Assembly (NCBI GenBank): GCA_937967425.1
Contig: CALBST010000279.1
Location: forward strand, 1-12,931
Length of the DNA: 12,931 nucleotides
Source: an uncultured Caulobacteraceae bacterium
GTDB lineage: Bacteria; Pseudomonadota; Alphaproteobacteria; Caulobacterales; TH1-2
Reading direction: 5' to 3'
Numbering within the stretch: position 1 is the stretch's first letter; each line of letters opens with the position of its first letter. The position numbers and the translations under genes are program-made. The notes under the pieces were generated by a model. The model did no database searches. It was not told where the DNA came from and was given only the letters and a program-made list of their open reading frames with translations. This document shows positions 1 to 6,105 of the stretch, piece after piece.

Positions 1-2
1 AT

Positions 3-35
3 GAGACGGCGAAGCCGATGGATCTGCTAAATTAA
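3..35 (+). CDS. Possible C-terminal end of a host gene (partial)
   Basis: One frame reads ETAKPMDLLN and then TAA at 33-35, 14 bases before the attachment site. It would be the tail of a host gene converging on the tRNA-Phe 3' end as the chromosome was before integration. Ten codons are far too few to identify a product, and the reading may be chance. Confidence 0.2.
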   Translation, partial: ETAKPMDLLN

Positions 36-49
36 GGGTGGGCAGGGAG

Positions 50-68
50 TGGTGCCTGGGGCCGGAAT
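50..68 (+). repeat. attL core: 19-bp copy of tRNA-Phe 3' end
   Basis: TGGTGCCTGGGGCCGGAAT is identical to 12877-12895, where it is the reverse complement of the last 19 bases of tRNA-Phe including CCA. This copy is not followed by a tRNA body, so it is the displaced half of the integration site. The bases on either side differ from those at the other copy, so identity is limited to 19 bases. Confidence 0.9.
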
Positions 69-70
69 GC

Positions 71-89
71 TGGTGCCTAGGGGCGGAAC
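71..89 (+). repeat. Degenerate second att-like copy next to attL
   Basis: Two bases after the attL core, the sequence starts again with TGGTGCCT, then AGGGGCGGAAC followed by GAA. It aligns with the tRNA-Phe 3' end (TGGTGCCTGGGGCCGGAATCGAA) with a few substitutions or single-base shifts. The two copies are in tandem with a period of 21 bases. It may be a secondary core site, a remnant of another integration event, or the 3' end of a divergent tRNA picked up earlier. Confidence 0.6.
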
Positions 90-102
90 GAAATTCCCTT
101 GT

Positions 103-123
103 AAAACCGCCGCTTCTGCGGCG
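103..123 (-). terminator. Rho-independent terminator-like hairpin, minus strand
   Basis: On the minus strand this reads as a 6-bp GC stem (CGCCGC/GCGGCG, positions 123-118 and 113-108) closed by a four-base loop, then G and TTTT at 106-103. It lies downstream of the minus-strand membrane protein gene that stops at 260. It could end that transcript and shield the attachment core from transcription. The T tract is short, so termination would be modest. Confidence 0.5.
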
Positions 124-160
124 TGCCAACAGGTCGCGATACCAACAGAGATACCAACAG
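124..160 (+). promoter_or_regulatory. Tandem integrase arm-type sites, left arm
   Basis: GATACCAACAG occurs at 138-148 and again at 150-160, a 12-base period, and a weaker TGCCAACAG lies at 124-132. The same word occurs in inverted orientation at the other end (12683-12692 and 12703-12712). In the circular form these groups flank the core from both sides, which is the standard arrangement of arm-type sites bound by the N-terminal domain of tyrosine integrases. Two CACTGG words at 161-166 and 172-177, 11 bases apart, could be excisionase sites, but this is weak. Confidence 0.65.
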
Positions 161-259
161 CACTGGATTCCCACTGGGTTCGCTTCCTCAAACCCACAGT
201 AGCGGGCTGGCGTCGGGCGTCAAAAGGTCTGCGTCTGGCCCGGAGCGGACATCCGACTG

Positions 260-562
260 TCAGAAGTGACGATTGGTGCAATAGAGCCGACCGTCAATGA
301 AGCCACAGTCGGACACGCTCAAGATGCCAGCCACTATGACCACATAGGCGACCGCGATCAGCGCTAACCCAACGGCGGCCAACTTCCGCCATGCCTGAGG
401 GACATTCGGAATTGCCCAGATAACACTGAACAATACCGCGACCGCGACGCCCGCGAAGATGGACCAGCTCAGCGGCGCCCAGTGCAGGTAGTACCAAAAA
501 ACCACTGGGCCGAAGCCCGCCAAGAACCCCGCGACCGGGACGAGTGGTTTAGCCATGCGCAT
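260..562 (-). CDS. Small three-helix membrane protein, unknown function
   Basis: This encodes a protein of about 100 residues with three clear hydrophobic spans: around AGFLAGFGPVVFWYYLHW, WSIFAGVAVAVLFSVIWAI, and AAVGLALIAVAYVVIVAGI. A short cysteine-containing tail (SDCGFIDGRLYCTN) follows. I do not recognise the family. The start is uncertain: ATG at 562 or 556 begins just before the first helix. ATG at 601 or TTG at 724 would add an arginine-rich segment of low plausibility, and no candidate has a good Shine-Dalgarno. It is the only minus-strand gene besides the integrase and sits next to attL with a terminator-like hairpin downstream, so it is probably a separate transcript expressed in the integrated state. 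Position and type suggest a cargo gene such as a superinfection-exclusion membrane protein, but that is inference. Confidence 0.6.
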   Translation of the reverse strand: MRMAKPLVPVAGFLAGFGPVVFWYYLHWAPLSWSIFAGVAVAVLFSVIWAIPNVPQAWRKLAAVGLALIAVAYVVIVAGILSVSDCGFIDGRLYCTNRHF

Positions 563-724
563 TGATCTGAACGTAACGGCGAAACTGGCGGATGTCCGCA
601 TTCGGCGAAAAGCGGACCCCACGGGACTGTGTGGGCGCGATGCCGCCGTTCTCAAACGCGGCTCTTTCGTGGCGGCGCTTTTGTAAGCATCTGAAATCCC
701 TTGGAAATCTGAATAGTGATCCAA

Positions 725-829
725 GCTGTGTTTGATTTAAAGCGTTGATTTAATTACAGAAAATGCGCGGTGGGGTGTGGACGCCACCCCATGACGCCAT
801 GACATTGACCCCGAAACGGAGGTCAAGAG
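725..829 (+). promoter_or_regulatory. AT-rich control region with inverted repeat before the head operon
   Basis: This divergent intergenic stretch contains the most AT-rich sequence in the left part (about 729-763). A loose promoter pair is TTGATT at 732-737 and TACAGA at 755-760, 17 bases apart; the match is poor. Downstream there is a perfect 7-bp inverted repeat, TGGGGTG (771-777) and CACCCCA (785-791), with a 7-base spacer, placed where an operator or leader hairpin would be. A strong Shine-Dalgarno, GGAGGT at 818-823, serves the gene starting at 830. This is the likely start of the head-gene transcript. Confidence 0.4.
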
Positions 830-1375
830 ATGGCGAGGGCAACACTCAAAACAGCGGAAGCGGCGCGCCTAGTCGCCGGGCCGGACATGACGCCGGAAGA
901 GGCCGCAACGCGGCTGCGCTGGTTTGTGCGCGAGGGCGTGGCGAAGGTGCTGGGGCGCGTCCCGACGAGTCGCCAGGGAAAAGACGCGCTGATTTTCGAT
1001 CAAGCCGCGCCCGCCATCGTAACGGTGCTGTTCTGGCTGTTCGATCACGCGGGCTTCCGCGACAAAAAGAACTTGGAGTCCATGTGGGTCTTTCTCGCTG
1101 AGCCGTTTGGCGATGCGGGCGGCCAGCTTATCGACGCCATCTTGTATGACATCGCAGCGGGCGGGACGCCGTTCCTTACGCTCACGGCTTGGCAATGCCC
1201 GCGCACTGGCGACGTTGCCTATGGGTGCGCGCTTCGATTCAGCGACGAACTAGAACGCCCGATTGAGCCGCCGTTCGGCGGGTATGAGCCGCGCGCGGAC
1301 ATCGTTCTTGATCTAGCGAAACATCTCGCGCGCTTCGCGGGAACGAACGTGCTCGCGTTCAAGGCGGGTGCGTGA
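830..1375 (+). CDS. Unrecognised protein with possible N-terminal HTH, first gene of head operon
   Basis: This encodes 181 residues with a well-placed GGAGGT Shine-Dalgarno six bases before the ATG. I do not recognise the family. The first 75 residues (KTAEAARLVAG, then TPEEAATRLRWFVREGVAKVLGR, then a stretch ending FDQAAPAIVTVLFWLFDHAG) could form a MerR- or Nu1-like helix-turn-helix with a wing; this is a visual impression only. The rest is mixed alpha/beta with no motif. The stop overlaps the portal start (TGATG), so the two are translationally coupled. It occupies the place where phages usually carry a terminase gene. It could be a regulator of late genes, a packaging-specificity factor or a head factor. 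A regulator is the likelier guess, with low confidence. Confidence 0.6.
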   Translation: MARATLKTAEAARLVAGPDMTPEEAATRLRWFVREGVAKVLGRVPTSRQGKDALIFDQAAPAIVTVLFWLFDHAGFRDKKNLESMWVFLAEPFGDAGGQLIDAILYDIAAGGTPFLTLTAWQCPRTGDVAYGCALRFSDELERPIEPPFGGYEPRADIVLDLAKHLARFAGTNVLAFKAGA

Positions 1376-2748
1376 TGGCGCAACGCACGTTTCCGCAATT
1401 CGTCGCTGAGGTTTGGGGCGCTCTCACAAATCGAGCGCAACGCCGCGCGCATGAGCGAGGCTTTGATGCGGCGTCGTGGCGGCGTTTCCCAAAGGAAGCC
1501 CGCTCCGGGCGCATGGCGAATGAGACGCTCACGGCGGCGCCAGCCATCCGAAATCGGGCGCGCTACTATTACGGCTCAGACCCTTACGCCAAAGCGGGCG
1601 TTGACGCTCTTGTCGTCTATGGCTGGGGCGCCGGTGCAATGGCCGATCACGCCAACGCCGACGCCTTCGAGGAATGGGGCGCGACGTGCGACGCCGATGG
1701 CGCGTTGACCTTTGATGGGATGTTCGGCGCCGCGCTGCGCGAAATGATCGTCGCGGGCGAGTGTCTGATTCTGTTCATCGTGGACTCGGATGGCTTGAAG
1801 CTTCGCTTGCTTCCTGCCGAACAGTTGGACGAATCCCTATCTCGCGACATCGGCAACGGTGCCCGCATCGACGCCGGAGTCGAGACCGACACGCGCGGTC
1901 GCGTGGTGGCGTATTGGATCAAGCCGAGTCTTCCAACCACGCAATTTGAGTCCTATGCGCCGCCGATCCGGTTTGATGCGGCGGACGTTGTGCATCTGCG
2001 CCGCGTCGATTTTGTTGGGCAGGTGCGCGGCCTAAGTTGGCTTCACGCTGTTCTGCTGAAATTAGCGGACTTGGGCTTGCTCAGTGACGCCCTGCTTAAA
2101 GGGTATCAGGTAGCCGCGCTCCACGCGGGCTTCCTCGAAGATCAGAACGGAGCCGCCTCTCTCCCGTTCGACGGCGATAAAGAAGGAGACGCCCTCGAAG
2201 TGGCGCTTGAGCCCGGCGTCATTCGTCGACTCCCGACCGGCTACAAAGTGAGCTTCAACAATCCGCAAGCCGCGCAACAATCAATCGAGTTTTTGAACGC
2301 GCAAGTAAACGCGATCAGCGCGGGGCTGGGCGTGTGCGCGCACATGGTCAGCGGAGATGTAAGTCGCTGCAACTACTCGTCGCTTCGTGCTGACCTGCTG
2401 AAAATGAAGGCCAGCGTTGAGGCGTGGCAATACTCGACTCTCGTTCCCGCGCTCAACGCCATCTGGCGCAAATGGGCTTTGGTGGAATCGCTGCGAAACG
2501 CGGGAGACGTGACCTCGCTTCCAACGTGGCGGTTTGAAGCGTTCCCCGACGCCGACCCAATCAAGCAGGTGCAGGCCAGCAAGCTGCTGCTCGAAACCAA
2601 ACTGGCGTCACGCGCCGAACTAATCGCCGCACGCGGCGAGTCCATAGATCGCGTGGACGCCGACATTGCAGCGGACCCGCACGCGCAAACCCAAACCGAA
2701 GAAAACGGCGACGACGCCGAAGAGGAAGAGGACTCCAATGCGGAATGA
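1375..2748 (+). CDS. Phage portal protein, lambda (gpB) type
   Basis: This 457-residue protein would form the twelve-fold ring at one vertex of the head, through which DNA is packed and to which head-tail joining proteins attach. Hallmarks of the lambda portal family are visible: RNRARYYYGSDPYAKAGVDA near residue 70, a long alpha/beta clip-stem middle, and the conserved VSGDVSRCNYSSLRA segment around residue 330. The C-terminus is an acidic tail (GDDAEEEEDSNAE). Length is close to the usual 450-530. The ATG at 1375 overlaps the preceding stop; a GTG at 1372 would add one residue. It overlaps the protease/capsid gene by 11 bases, consistent with an operon of head genes. The N-terminal half is complete, so the gene looks functional. 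Confidence 0.92.
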   Translation: MAQRTFPQFVAEVWGALTNRAQRRAHERGFDAASWRRFPKEARSGRMANETLTAAPAIRNRARYYYGSDPYAKAGVDALVVYGWGAGAMADHANADAFEEWGATCDADGALTFDGMFGAALREMIVAGECLILFIVDSDGLKLRLLPAEQLDESLSRDIGNGARIDAGVETDTRGRVVAYWIKPSLPTTQFESYAPPIRFDAADVVHLRRVDFVGQVRGLSWLHAVLLKLADLGLLSDALLKGYQVAALHAGFLEDQNGAASLPFDGDKEGDALEVALEPGVIRRLPTGYKVSFNNPQAAQQSIEFLNAQVNAISAGLGVCAHMVSGDVSRCNYSSLRADLLKMKASVEAWQYSTLVPALNAIWRKWALVESLRNAGDVTSLPTWRFEAFPDADPIKQVQASKLLLETKLASRAELIAARGESIDRVDADIAADPHAQTQTEENGDDAEEEEDSNAE

Positions 2749-4564
2749 CCTGAGGCTTCGCGCGGCCACGTTTGCGCCAGATACATACGACGCCGAAACC
2801 AACACGATTGAGGTTGTGCTTTCAACGGGCGCCGCCGTGCAGCGCGCGGGCTACGTCGAAAAGCTTCCCGTGGCGAACGCCGATCTGCGCGGCGTTGAAG
2901 GCTCTCCCGTGCTGGACGCGCATCGCCAAGACGGTGTGCAGCGCGTGCTCGGCGTCATCCAAAAGGCGTGGAAGGCGGGCGGCGAAATCCGCGCGCTGCT
3001 CAAGCTCTCGTCTCGCGATGATGTCGCGGGCGTCATCCGCGACGTTGCGGATGGCATCATCCGAAATCTTAGCGTCGGCTACCGCGTGAAGCAGTGGGCC
3101 GATTCAACCTCTTTCAAAGGCGAGCGTGTCCGAACGGCGCTCGCGTGGTCGATCCACGAAGCCTCGTTCGTTCCTATTGGCGCCGACGCCGGAGCCAAGA
3201 CTCGGAGTATCCCGATGAAGAAGAAAGCCAAAGCCGGCGCCAATCCGGCGCCCGTTGACGAACTCGAAAACGAAGAGACCGCCAACGAAAACACGGCCGC
3301 GCAAACCCGCGACGCCATTCGCGCCGTGTTCAAGCGAGCGCTGCCGCGCGACCTTGAGCGCGCGTATGCGGAAGCGGACGAGATCATGGACGCAGGCGGC
3401 GACGTTGCGGACGCCAACGCTCGCGCGTTGGAGATCATGCAAGAGAGCGGCAATGCGGCGCCGCGCGCGCGGGTCATCAATCCCGGCCCGTCGCCGGAAC
3501 AGGCCATGCAACGGCGCCAAGATGCGCTCTACGCGCGCGTCACAGGCACGAAGCCGAAGGACGAAGCGCGGGAGTTCTACAACGTGCGACTCGTGGATCA
3601 CGCCCGCGCATTTCTTGCGGCGCGCAACGAATCCACCGTGGGGATGAGTGAGCTTGACGTTATCACGCGGGCTCATTCTGTAAGCGACTTCCCCTTGCTT
3701 TTGGAAGGCACGGGCAACCGCGTCCTCATGGAGCAGTTTGAGGCGGCGCAGACGCCCCTGCTGCGGTTGGGGCGCACGGCTACCGCGCCGGACTTCCGTG
3801 ACCTGCAACGTCTGCGCATCTCCGAAATGGGCGCGCTGCAACCGCTTTCTGAGAATGGCGAATTGCAGAACGTCAGCCGCTCGGAGATCGCCGACGCCTA
3901 CGCCATCGGCTCGGCGGGCGCGATCTTCTCTTTGAGCTTCCGCGCTCAGGTGAACGACGATCTGTCGGCGTTCTCCGATTGGGGCCGCGCGATGGCGCAG
4001 CAAGCGGCGCAGTATCAGAAGAACACGATTGTCGATCTGATTCAGGGCAACCCGAACACCGAAGACAATCAGCCGCTCTTCTCTGCCGCTCACGGCAACG
4101 TCGCAAGCGATCCGGGCAACGTCAGCGTTGCGGCGCTTTCCGCCGCGCGTGTCGCGATCCGCACGCAAAAGGGTTTGGACGGCGTGACCGCTCTGAATCT
4201 TCGCCCTCAATTTCTTGTGGTCGGCGCCGAACTCGAAACGGCGGCGGAGCAGGTGTTGGCGGAAATCGCGGCGGCCACGGTGGACACCGTGAACCCCTTT
4301 AGCGGTTCGCTTGAACTGCTTGTGGAGTCGGCGCTCACGCCGGGCGATTGGTATGTGTTCGCTAGCCCGAACGCGGCGCCGGTTTTCGAGCACGCTTGGT
4401 TGCAAGGCTACACCGGCCCGCAACTGGCGTCGCAAGAGAACTTCCGCACGCTGGCGCGCGACTTCCGAGTTGTCATCCATTGGGGTGCTGGCCTGCTCCC
4501 CGGCGGATGGCGCGGCGCCTACTTCAACCAAGGTTCGGAAGACTCGAACACGGCGTTCATCTAA
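2738..4564 (+). CDS. Prohead protease / major capsid protein fusion
   Basis: This 608-residue fusion joins an HK97-type prohead protease to a scaffold-like linker and an HK97-fold major capsid protein. The protease domain is residues 1-155, with candidate catalytic H62 (LDAHRQD), S112 (IRNLSVGYRV) and an acidic residue at E141 in HEASFVPIGADAGA. Residues 160-270 are charged and probably helical, as expected for a delta/scaffold region. Residues 275-608 form the capsid domain, with ESTVGMSELDVITR, LLEGTGNRVLMEQFE and the conserved closing segment FRVVIHWGAGLLPGGWRGAYFN. The ATG at 2738 has AGAGGA just upstream; an open frame runs back to 2666, but that part overlaps the portal tail. Such fusions are a known family and self-cleave during maturation. 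The stop overlaps the next start (TAATG). Confidence 0.9.
   Translation: MRNDLRLRAATFAPDTYDAETNTIEVVLSTGAAVQRAGYVEKLPVANADLRGVEGSPVLDAHRQDGVQRVLGVIQKAWKAGGEIRALLKLSSRDDVAGVIRDVADGIIRNLSVGYRVKQWADSTSFKGERVRTALAWSIHEASFVPIGADAGAKTRSIPMKKKAKAGANPAPVDELENEETANENTAAQTRDAIRAVFKRALPRDLERAYAEADEIMDAGGDVADANARALEIMQESGNAAPRARVINPGPSPEQAMQRRQDALYARVTGTKPKDEAREFYNVRLVDHARAFLAARNESTVGMSELDVITRAHSVSDFPLLLEGTGNRVLMEQFEAAQTPLLRLGRTATAPDFRDLQRLRISEMGALQPLSENGELQNVSRSEIADAYAIGSAGAIFSLSFRAQVNDDLSAFSDWGRAMAQQAAQYQKNTIVDLIQGNPNTEDNQPLFSAAHGNVASDPGNVSVAALSAARVAIRTQKGLDGVTALNLRPQFLVVGAELETAAEQVLAEIAAATVDTVNPFSGSLELLVESALTPGDWYVFASPNAAPVFEHAWLQGYTGPQLASQENFRTLARDFRVVIHWGAGLLPGGWRGAYFNQGSEDSNTAFI
3204..3217 (+). promoter_or_regulatory. 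Internal ribosome binding site and in-frame start inside the capsid fusion
   Basis: GGAG at 3204-3207 lies seven bases before ATG at 3215-3217, in frame with the fusion (residue M160). It falls exactly where the protease domain ends and the charged linker begins (MKKKAKAG). Initiation here would give a 449-residue scaffold-capsid protein without protease. This resembles nested in-frame starts in phage head genes such as lambda C/Nu3, but here the nested product would be the capsid protein itself. Confidence 0.6.
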
Positions 4565-4788
4565 TGGCCGGGCCTTCGCTCTCTGCCCTGCAAAGCTATC
4601 GGGCGCGTCTCTTTGATGCGCTCGGTAGCGGCGCGCGCGTGGTCAGAGACCACAACGGCGAAGAGGTTCAACACCGCGGAATCTCTGAGCTTCAACGCGC
4701 CATCGGCATCGTCGACTCGATGATCGCACAAATGCAATCGGGCGCCGCGCCGAACGTCATCCGCTTCCGCCCGACCAAGGGCGTCTAA
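4564..4788 (+). CDS. gpW-like head-tail joining protein
   Basis: This 74-residue protein matches the layout of lambda gpW (68 residues): an N-terminal helix (SLSALQSYRARLFDALGSG), a beta hairpin with RVVRDHNGEEVQHRG, and a C-terminal helix (ISELQRAIGIVDSMIAQMQSG) followed by a basic tail. In lambda, gpW binds the portal after packaging and is required before the next joining protein and the tail can attach. The ATG overlaps the capsid stop as TAATG, so it is translationally coupled. It is the only recognisable neck protein here; I see no gpFII-like second joiner. The element therefore encodes the capsid side of the junction, and the remaining connector may come from a helper phage. Confidence 0.8.
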   Translation: MAGPSLSALQSYRARLFDALGSGARVVRDHNGEEVQHRGISELQRAIGIVDSMIAQMQSGAAPNVIRFRPTKGV

Positions 4789-4806
4789 CACTCAGGAGAA
4801 ATGGAA

Positions 4807-5172
4807 ATGAAGAACTACATCCAGCCCGGCGCGAATCTCGATGTGAGCGCGCCTTACGAGGTCAACAGCGGCGAAGGCGTGCTGATCGGCCAATTGTTCG
4901 GAATTGCCAACGCCGACGCCGCCAACGGCGCCGCCGTGGTCATCACTACAGAAGGCGTGTTCGACATCGCCAAGGAGTCCGCCGACGTTTTCGCCAGTGT
5001 GGGCGCGCCGGTGTATTTCGACATCGCGACCAAAACCGCGCGCTCGCATAGCGACGCCGATTCCAACTCGGCGGGCGAAAGCGAAGCGCTCATCGGCGTA
5101 ACCGTCGCGGCGGCTGGCGCCGGTGCAACCACGGTTCGCGTGAAGCTCGGCGTCCCTGTGGCGCTGGCCTAA
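4807..5172 (+). CDS. DUF2190-type capsid decoration (cement) protein
   Basis: This 121-residue, beta-rich protein has the pattern of DUF2190 capsid decoration proteins: an N-terminal MKNYIQPGANLDVSAPYEVNSGEGVLIGQLFGIA, alternating short strands, a VYFD strand, a polar loop, and a closing EALIGVTVAAAGAGATTVRVKLG. These proteins bind the outside of HK97-fold heads and stabilise them against internal DNA pressure. AGGAG at 4794-4798 sits eight bases before the ATG at 4807, so this start is preferred over the ATG at 4801, which is too close. It follows the gpW-like gene by a short gap, and its stop overlaps the next start (TAATG). Keeping a cement gene suggests that real particles are made. Confidence 0.8.
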   Translation: MKNYIQPGANLDVSAPYEVNSGEGVLIGQLFGIANADAANGAAVVITTEGVFDIAKESADVFASVGAPVYFDIATKTARSHSDADSNSAGESEALIGVTVAAAGAGATTVRVKLGVPVALA

Positions 5173-5456
5173 TGGGCGCCGATCTAGGACGCCGCGCGCC
5201 GAACCCATACGGCCATAGTGCGGGTGAAGGTGCGGCTGCTCTCGAACTAGCTCGCCAGCGGTCAGAGATGGCCGCTGGCGGGCGCGAGCTTCTGAGCGAG
5301 GGAGAAGCAGGCAAGCTCGCGCGCGTGAGTTTTGAGACCATCCGGCTCGCATGGCGCGCTGGCGACCTCAAAGGCGAACGCACTGCAAGCGGCTCGCTCG
5401 CGCTCGAACCCGAAGAGGTTCTGCGATGGGCGCGCAGCAAGCGCTACATCGTTTAG
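5172..5456 (+). CDS. AlpA/excisionase-like HTH DNA-binding protein
   Basis: This 94-residue protein has a compact MerR-like helix-turn-helix in its C-terminal half: ELLSEGEAGKLARVSFETIRLAWRAG, a short beta wing (DLKGERTASGSLALE) and a final helix (PEEVLRWARSKRYIV). This layout is shared by excisionases and AlpA regulators of prophages and satellites, which bend DNA at the attachment site or activate gene expression. The first 35 residues are polar and unassigned; ATG at 5268 (residue 33) would give a minimal 62-residue form. The start overlaps the decoration stop with no separate Shine-Dalgarno, so it appears to be made with the head proteins. That is unusual, because such genes normally lie near the integrase. 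A late-gene regulator is an equally good reading. Confidence 0.7.
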   Translation: MGADLGRRAPNPYGHSAGEGAAALELARQRSEMAAGGRELLSEGEAGKLARVSFETIRLAWRAGDLKGERTASGSLALEPEEVLRWARSKRYIV

Positions 5457-5498
5457 GCGGCGCCCCGTTGTGTTCTGGATCACTTTGATCTTGGCATG

Positions 5499-5536
5499 AA
5501 AAAGCCGCCGCCGGGTGAGGGAGGCCCGGCGGCGGC
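5499..5536 (-). terminator. Strong 12-bp GC hairpin, terminator-like on the minus strand
   Basis: GCCGCCGCCGGG (5504-5515) and CCCGGCGGCGGC (5525-5536) form a perfect 12-bp stem with a 9-base loop. AAAAA at 5499-5503 makes this a canonical rho-independent terminator read on the minus strand (stem then TTTTT). On the plus strand no T tract follows, but the hairpin would lie in the leader of the gene starting at 5599, about 48 bases before its AGGAGG. Flanking genes are all on the plus strand, so it would stop antisense transcripts, or act as an RNA structure or processing point that separates the head genes from the replication genes. Confidence 0.6.
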
Positions 5537-5598
5537 GATCACAGACGAACCGACGACCAGAAGGTTCAACACGCACGGGGCATAGGAGGCCCCCACAC

Positions 5599-6105
5599 AT
5601 GATTAGTGAAGCTCCCGAAATTCAGCCGCCCCGCAAGGGCTCACCCCGAAAATTTTCCAGTCGCAGGCTAGAACGCGAGCGCGCGGAGCTAAAGCGCTTT
5701 GACGCCCGCTATGCGCGCTTCCAGGTTTATCTGCTCGAAGCTGAGCGGGTGCGCCGGAGGGCCCTGGACGCCATCGCCGAACGTGACGCCCTTCGCCTCG
5801 CCCGCCGCGACGCCGCCCGCCGCGCCTGCTTCGTTGGTGGCGTGTCGCATGGTCCGCTTGATGAAGAGCTAGGGCCGCGCGATGGCGAGACCCTGAGCGA
5901 GTTCGGCGCCCGTGTTGATCGCGAGACGCCGCGCCTCATGCTGGCGGATTTTCCGGCACCGACCGCATGGTGGGATTACGTCGATGCGGCCTCGGGTGAG
6001 CGCGAACTGGCGGGCGCCCCGACACTTGATGGCCTGCGCTTCAAGGTGGGCCCGGTGAACGTTCAAGACCTGCGATTCAATCCTACCAGGGTGGGCCGCA
6101 AATGA
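5599..6105 (+). CDS. Unrecognised basic coiled-coil protein upstream of repA-like gene
   Basis: This encodes 168 residues with a clear AGGAGG (5584-5589) nine bases before the ATG. Residues 1-22 are basic and disordered (PRKGSPRKFSSRR). Residues 23-76 are very rich in Arg, Glu and Ala, with spacing suggesting a long helix or coiled coil (RLERERAELKRFDARYARF). Residues 95-168 look folded, with aromatic residues (PTAWWDYVDA) and a strand-rich end. I do not recognise the family. It overlaps the helicase gene by four bases (ATGA), so the two are co-translated and may work together, for instance in helicase loading or origin binding. That role is inferred from position only. Confidence 0.65.
   Translation: MISEAPEIQPPRKGSPRKFSSRRLERERAELKRFDARYARFQVYLLEAERVRRRALDAIAERDALRLARRDAARRACFVGGVSHGPLDEELGPRDGETLSEFGARVDRETPRLMLADFPAPTAWWDYVDAASGERELAGAPTLDGLRFKVGPVNVQDLRFNPTRVGRK

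Noticed and set aside
49..300. Open frame across attL and the left arm sites
   Set aside because: It reads through the attachment repeats and arm sites, has no ribosome binding site or recognisable sequence, and overlaps the membrane protein end.
2666..2737. 24-codon N-terminal extension of the protease/capsid fusion
   Set aside because: It is a Lys/Arg/Thr-rich shadow of the portal tail; ATG 2738 has a good ribosome binding site and starts the recognisable protease domain.
3104..4531. Long open frame (475 codons) on the minus strand opposite the capsid gene
   Set aside because: It is Arg- and His-rich with no fold or motif, lies antisense to a well-supported capsid gene, and is typical of spurious frames in GC-rich DNA.
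4792..5352. Minus-strand frame opposite the decoration gene
   Set aside because: It is Arg/His-rich without structure and antisense to a gene with a clear ribosome binding site and a recognisable family pattern.
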